Positions 63,607 through 64,000 of a DNA stretch of 64,000 bases are shown in pieces. Positions within the stretch are counted from its first letter, which is position 1. Each line of letters starts with the position of its first letter. A program made the position numbers and the translations under genes. Under the pieces are notes generated by a model that was not told where the DNA came from, made no database searches, and saw only the letters and a program-made list of their open reading frames with translations. This DNA is from Crystallibacter degradans (lineage in GTDB: Bacteria; Actinomycetota; Actinomycetes; Actinomycetales; Micrococcaceae): NCBI RefSeq assembly GCF_012952295.1, contig NZ_JABBCH010000009.1, positions 107,677 to 171,676 on the forward strand. The letters run 5' to 3'.

Positions 63607-64000
63607 ATGAAACTGTCGCAGTACTCGACGAAGGCCGGAACGGGCTATATCGTGCTGCGTGGAGCCGGTGCAAAGCCGGGCACATTCCCGGTGCGTGGCA
63701 GGACGGGCGCGGCACCATCCACGTGCCCGGGTTCGGGTCGCTCACGGCATCCAGGGCCGCCGTTTTGCGCCCGGGTTTGGGTCCGCGCCCAAAAGGCGGA
63801 TTTGAAGGGTCAGGGCACGGCGCGTGGCCGGCTACGCCGTGGCGCGGGGCCTCAGGTCGTGTCGGTGACCCGGGAAGTGGCCGGTGGCGTCCACGATGAA
63901 CGCCCGAAGCTGGTGAAGCCGCTCCGTTCGGAGGACCGGCGAACACCCGTCGTCAAACACCTGGGCCCGGCTAACCCGCGTCGGGTTCAACTGGTTCGAA
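63607..64000 (+). CDS. Open frame running off the window, possible integrase-like remnant
   Basis: From the ATG at 63607 no stop occurs up to the window end (131 codons). The first 17 residues, MKLSQYSTKAGTGYIVL, resemble the start of actinophage tyrosine integrases (short strand, Thr-Lys-Ala-Gly, then Tyr-x-Val). The following residues are Arg/Pro/Gly-rich and do not look like a folded protein; another frame reads WQDGRGTIHVPGFGSL instead, so a frameshift is possible. Only the strong upstream promoter argues that something is expressed here. Confidence 0.25.
   Translation, partial: MKLSQYSTKAGTGYIVLRGAGAKPGTFPVRGRTGAAPSTCPGSGRSRHPGPPFCARVWVRAQKADLKGQGTARGRLRRGAGPQVVSVTREVAGGVHDERPKLVKPLRSEDRRTPVVKHLGPANPRRVQLVR

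Overview
The window is a 64-kb piece of a GC-rich actinobacterial chromosome. The best guess is a member of the Micrococcaceae (Arthrobacter and relatives). Evidence: many GTG and TTG starts, the fasR-fabD-fabH-acpP-fabF cluster beside aceE, DUF2469, DUF3052 and DUF3145 genes, a fused oleBC gene inside an oleABCD hydrocarbon cluster, a DUF222/HNH nuclease gene, and the order rpsP-khpA-rimM-trmD-rplS-lepB-rnhB-yraN-comM-dprA-xerC. Genus-level placement is inference; no similarity search could be run. Nearly all of the window is core, vertically inherited sequence.

Layout. 1-1.8 kb: the end of a formamidase gene and a serine-hydrolase gene. 1.8-6.5 kb: oleD, oleBC and oleA on the minus strand, for head-to-head fatty-acid condensation to long-chain olefins. 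6.8-14.1 kb: smc and ftsY, separated by an antiparallel pair (class I glutamine amidotransferase and a CYTH/CHAD protein). 14.2-17.6 kb: DUF222/HNH nuclease and an MFS transporter. 17.6-19.4 kb: amtB-glnK, preceded by GlnR-like boxes. 19.5-22.8 kb: a zwf paralogue and ffh. 22.8-26.9 kb: the least conserved stretch, with a Nudix-like protein, an alpha/beta hydrolase, an unrecognised 409-residue protein, a CatE-like dioxygenase with a twin-box operator, and a gene broken by a 7-bp tandem duplication.

27.1-36.7 kb: the ribosome-maturation, secretion, RNase HII and DNA-uptake/recombination gene string. 36.9-45.6 kb: DUF3145, then the fatty-acid synthase II genes with their PucR-type regulator, then pyruvate dehydrogenase E1. 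46-50.6 kb: DUF3052, peroxiredoxin, sirtuin, tRNA-Val, a class A beta-lactamase-like exported protein and gnd. 50.7-56.7 kb: DAP dehydrogenase, cysE-cysK, msrA, a NIF3 protein, a coiled-coil protein with an eroded zinc ribbon, and yaaA. 56.7-61.7 kb: RNase P RNA, a membrane acyltransferase, an N-terminally extended GAPDH, and a glycosyltransferase resembling TarS/TarP teichoic-acid enzymes. 61.7-64 kb: def, tRNA-His, orn, and an open frame with a good promoter running off the right edge.

Several pathways fit together: fabD/H/F and acpP make acyl chains that oleABCD could condense; aceE feeds acetyl-CoA to them; zwf and gnd supply NADPH; ffh, ftsY and two lepB genes form the membrane-insertion and export route. 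I found no clear undescribed multi-gene system, CRISPR array, prophage or insertion sequence. The most interesting signals are local: the frameshifting 7-bp duplication, the operator-like repeats at catE, amtB and fabD, the 30-bp duplication in the SMC hinge, the doubled Shine-Dalgarno at def, and proteins with eroded motifs.
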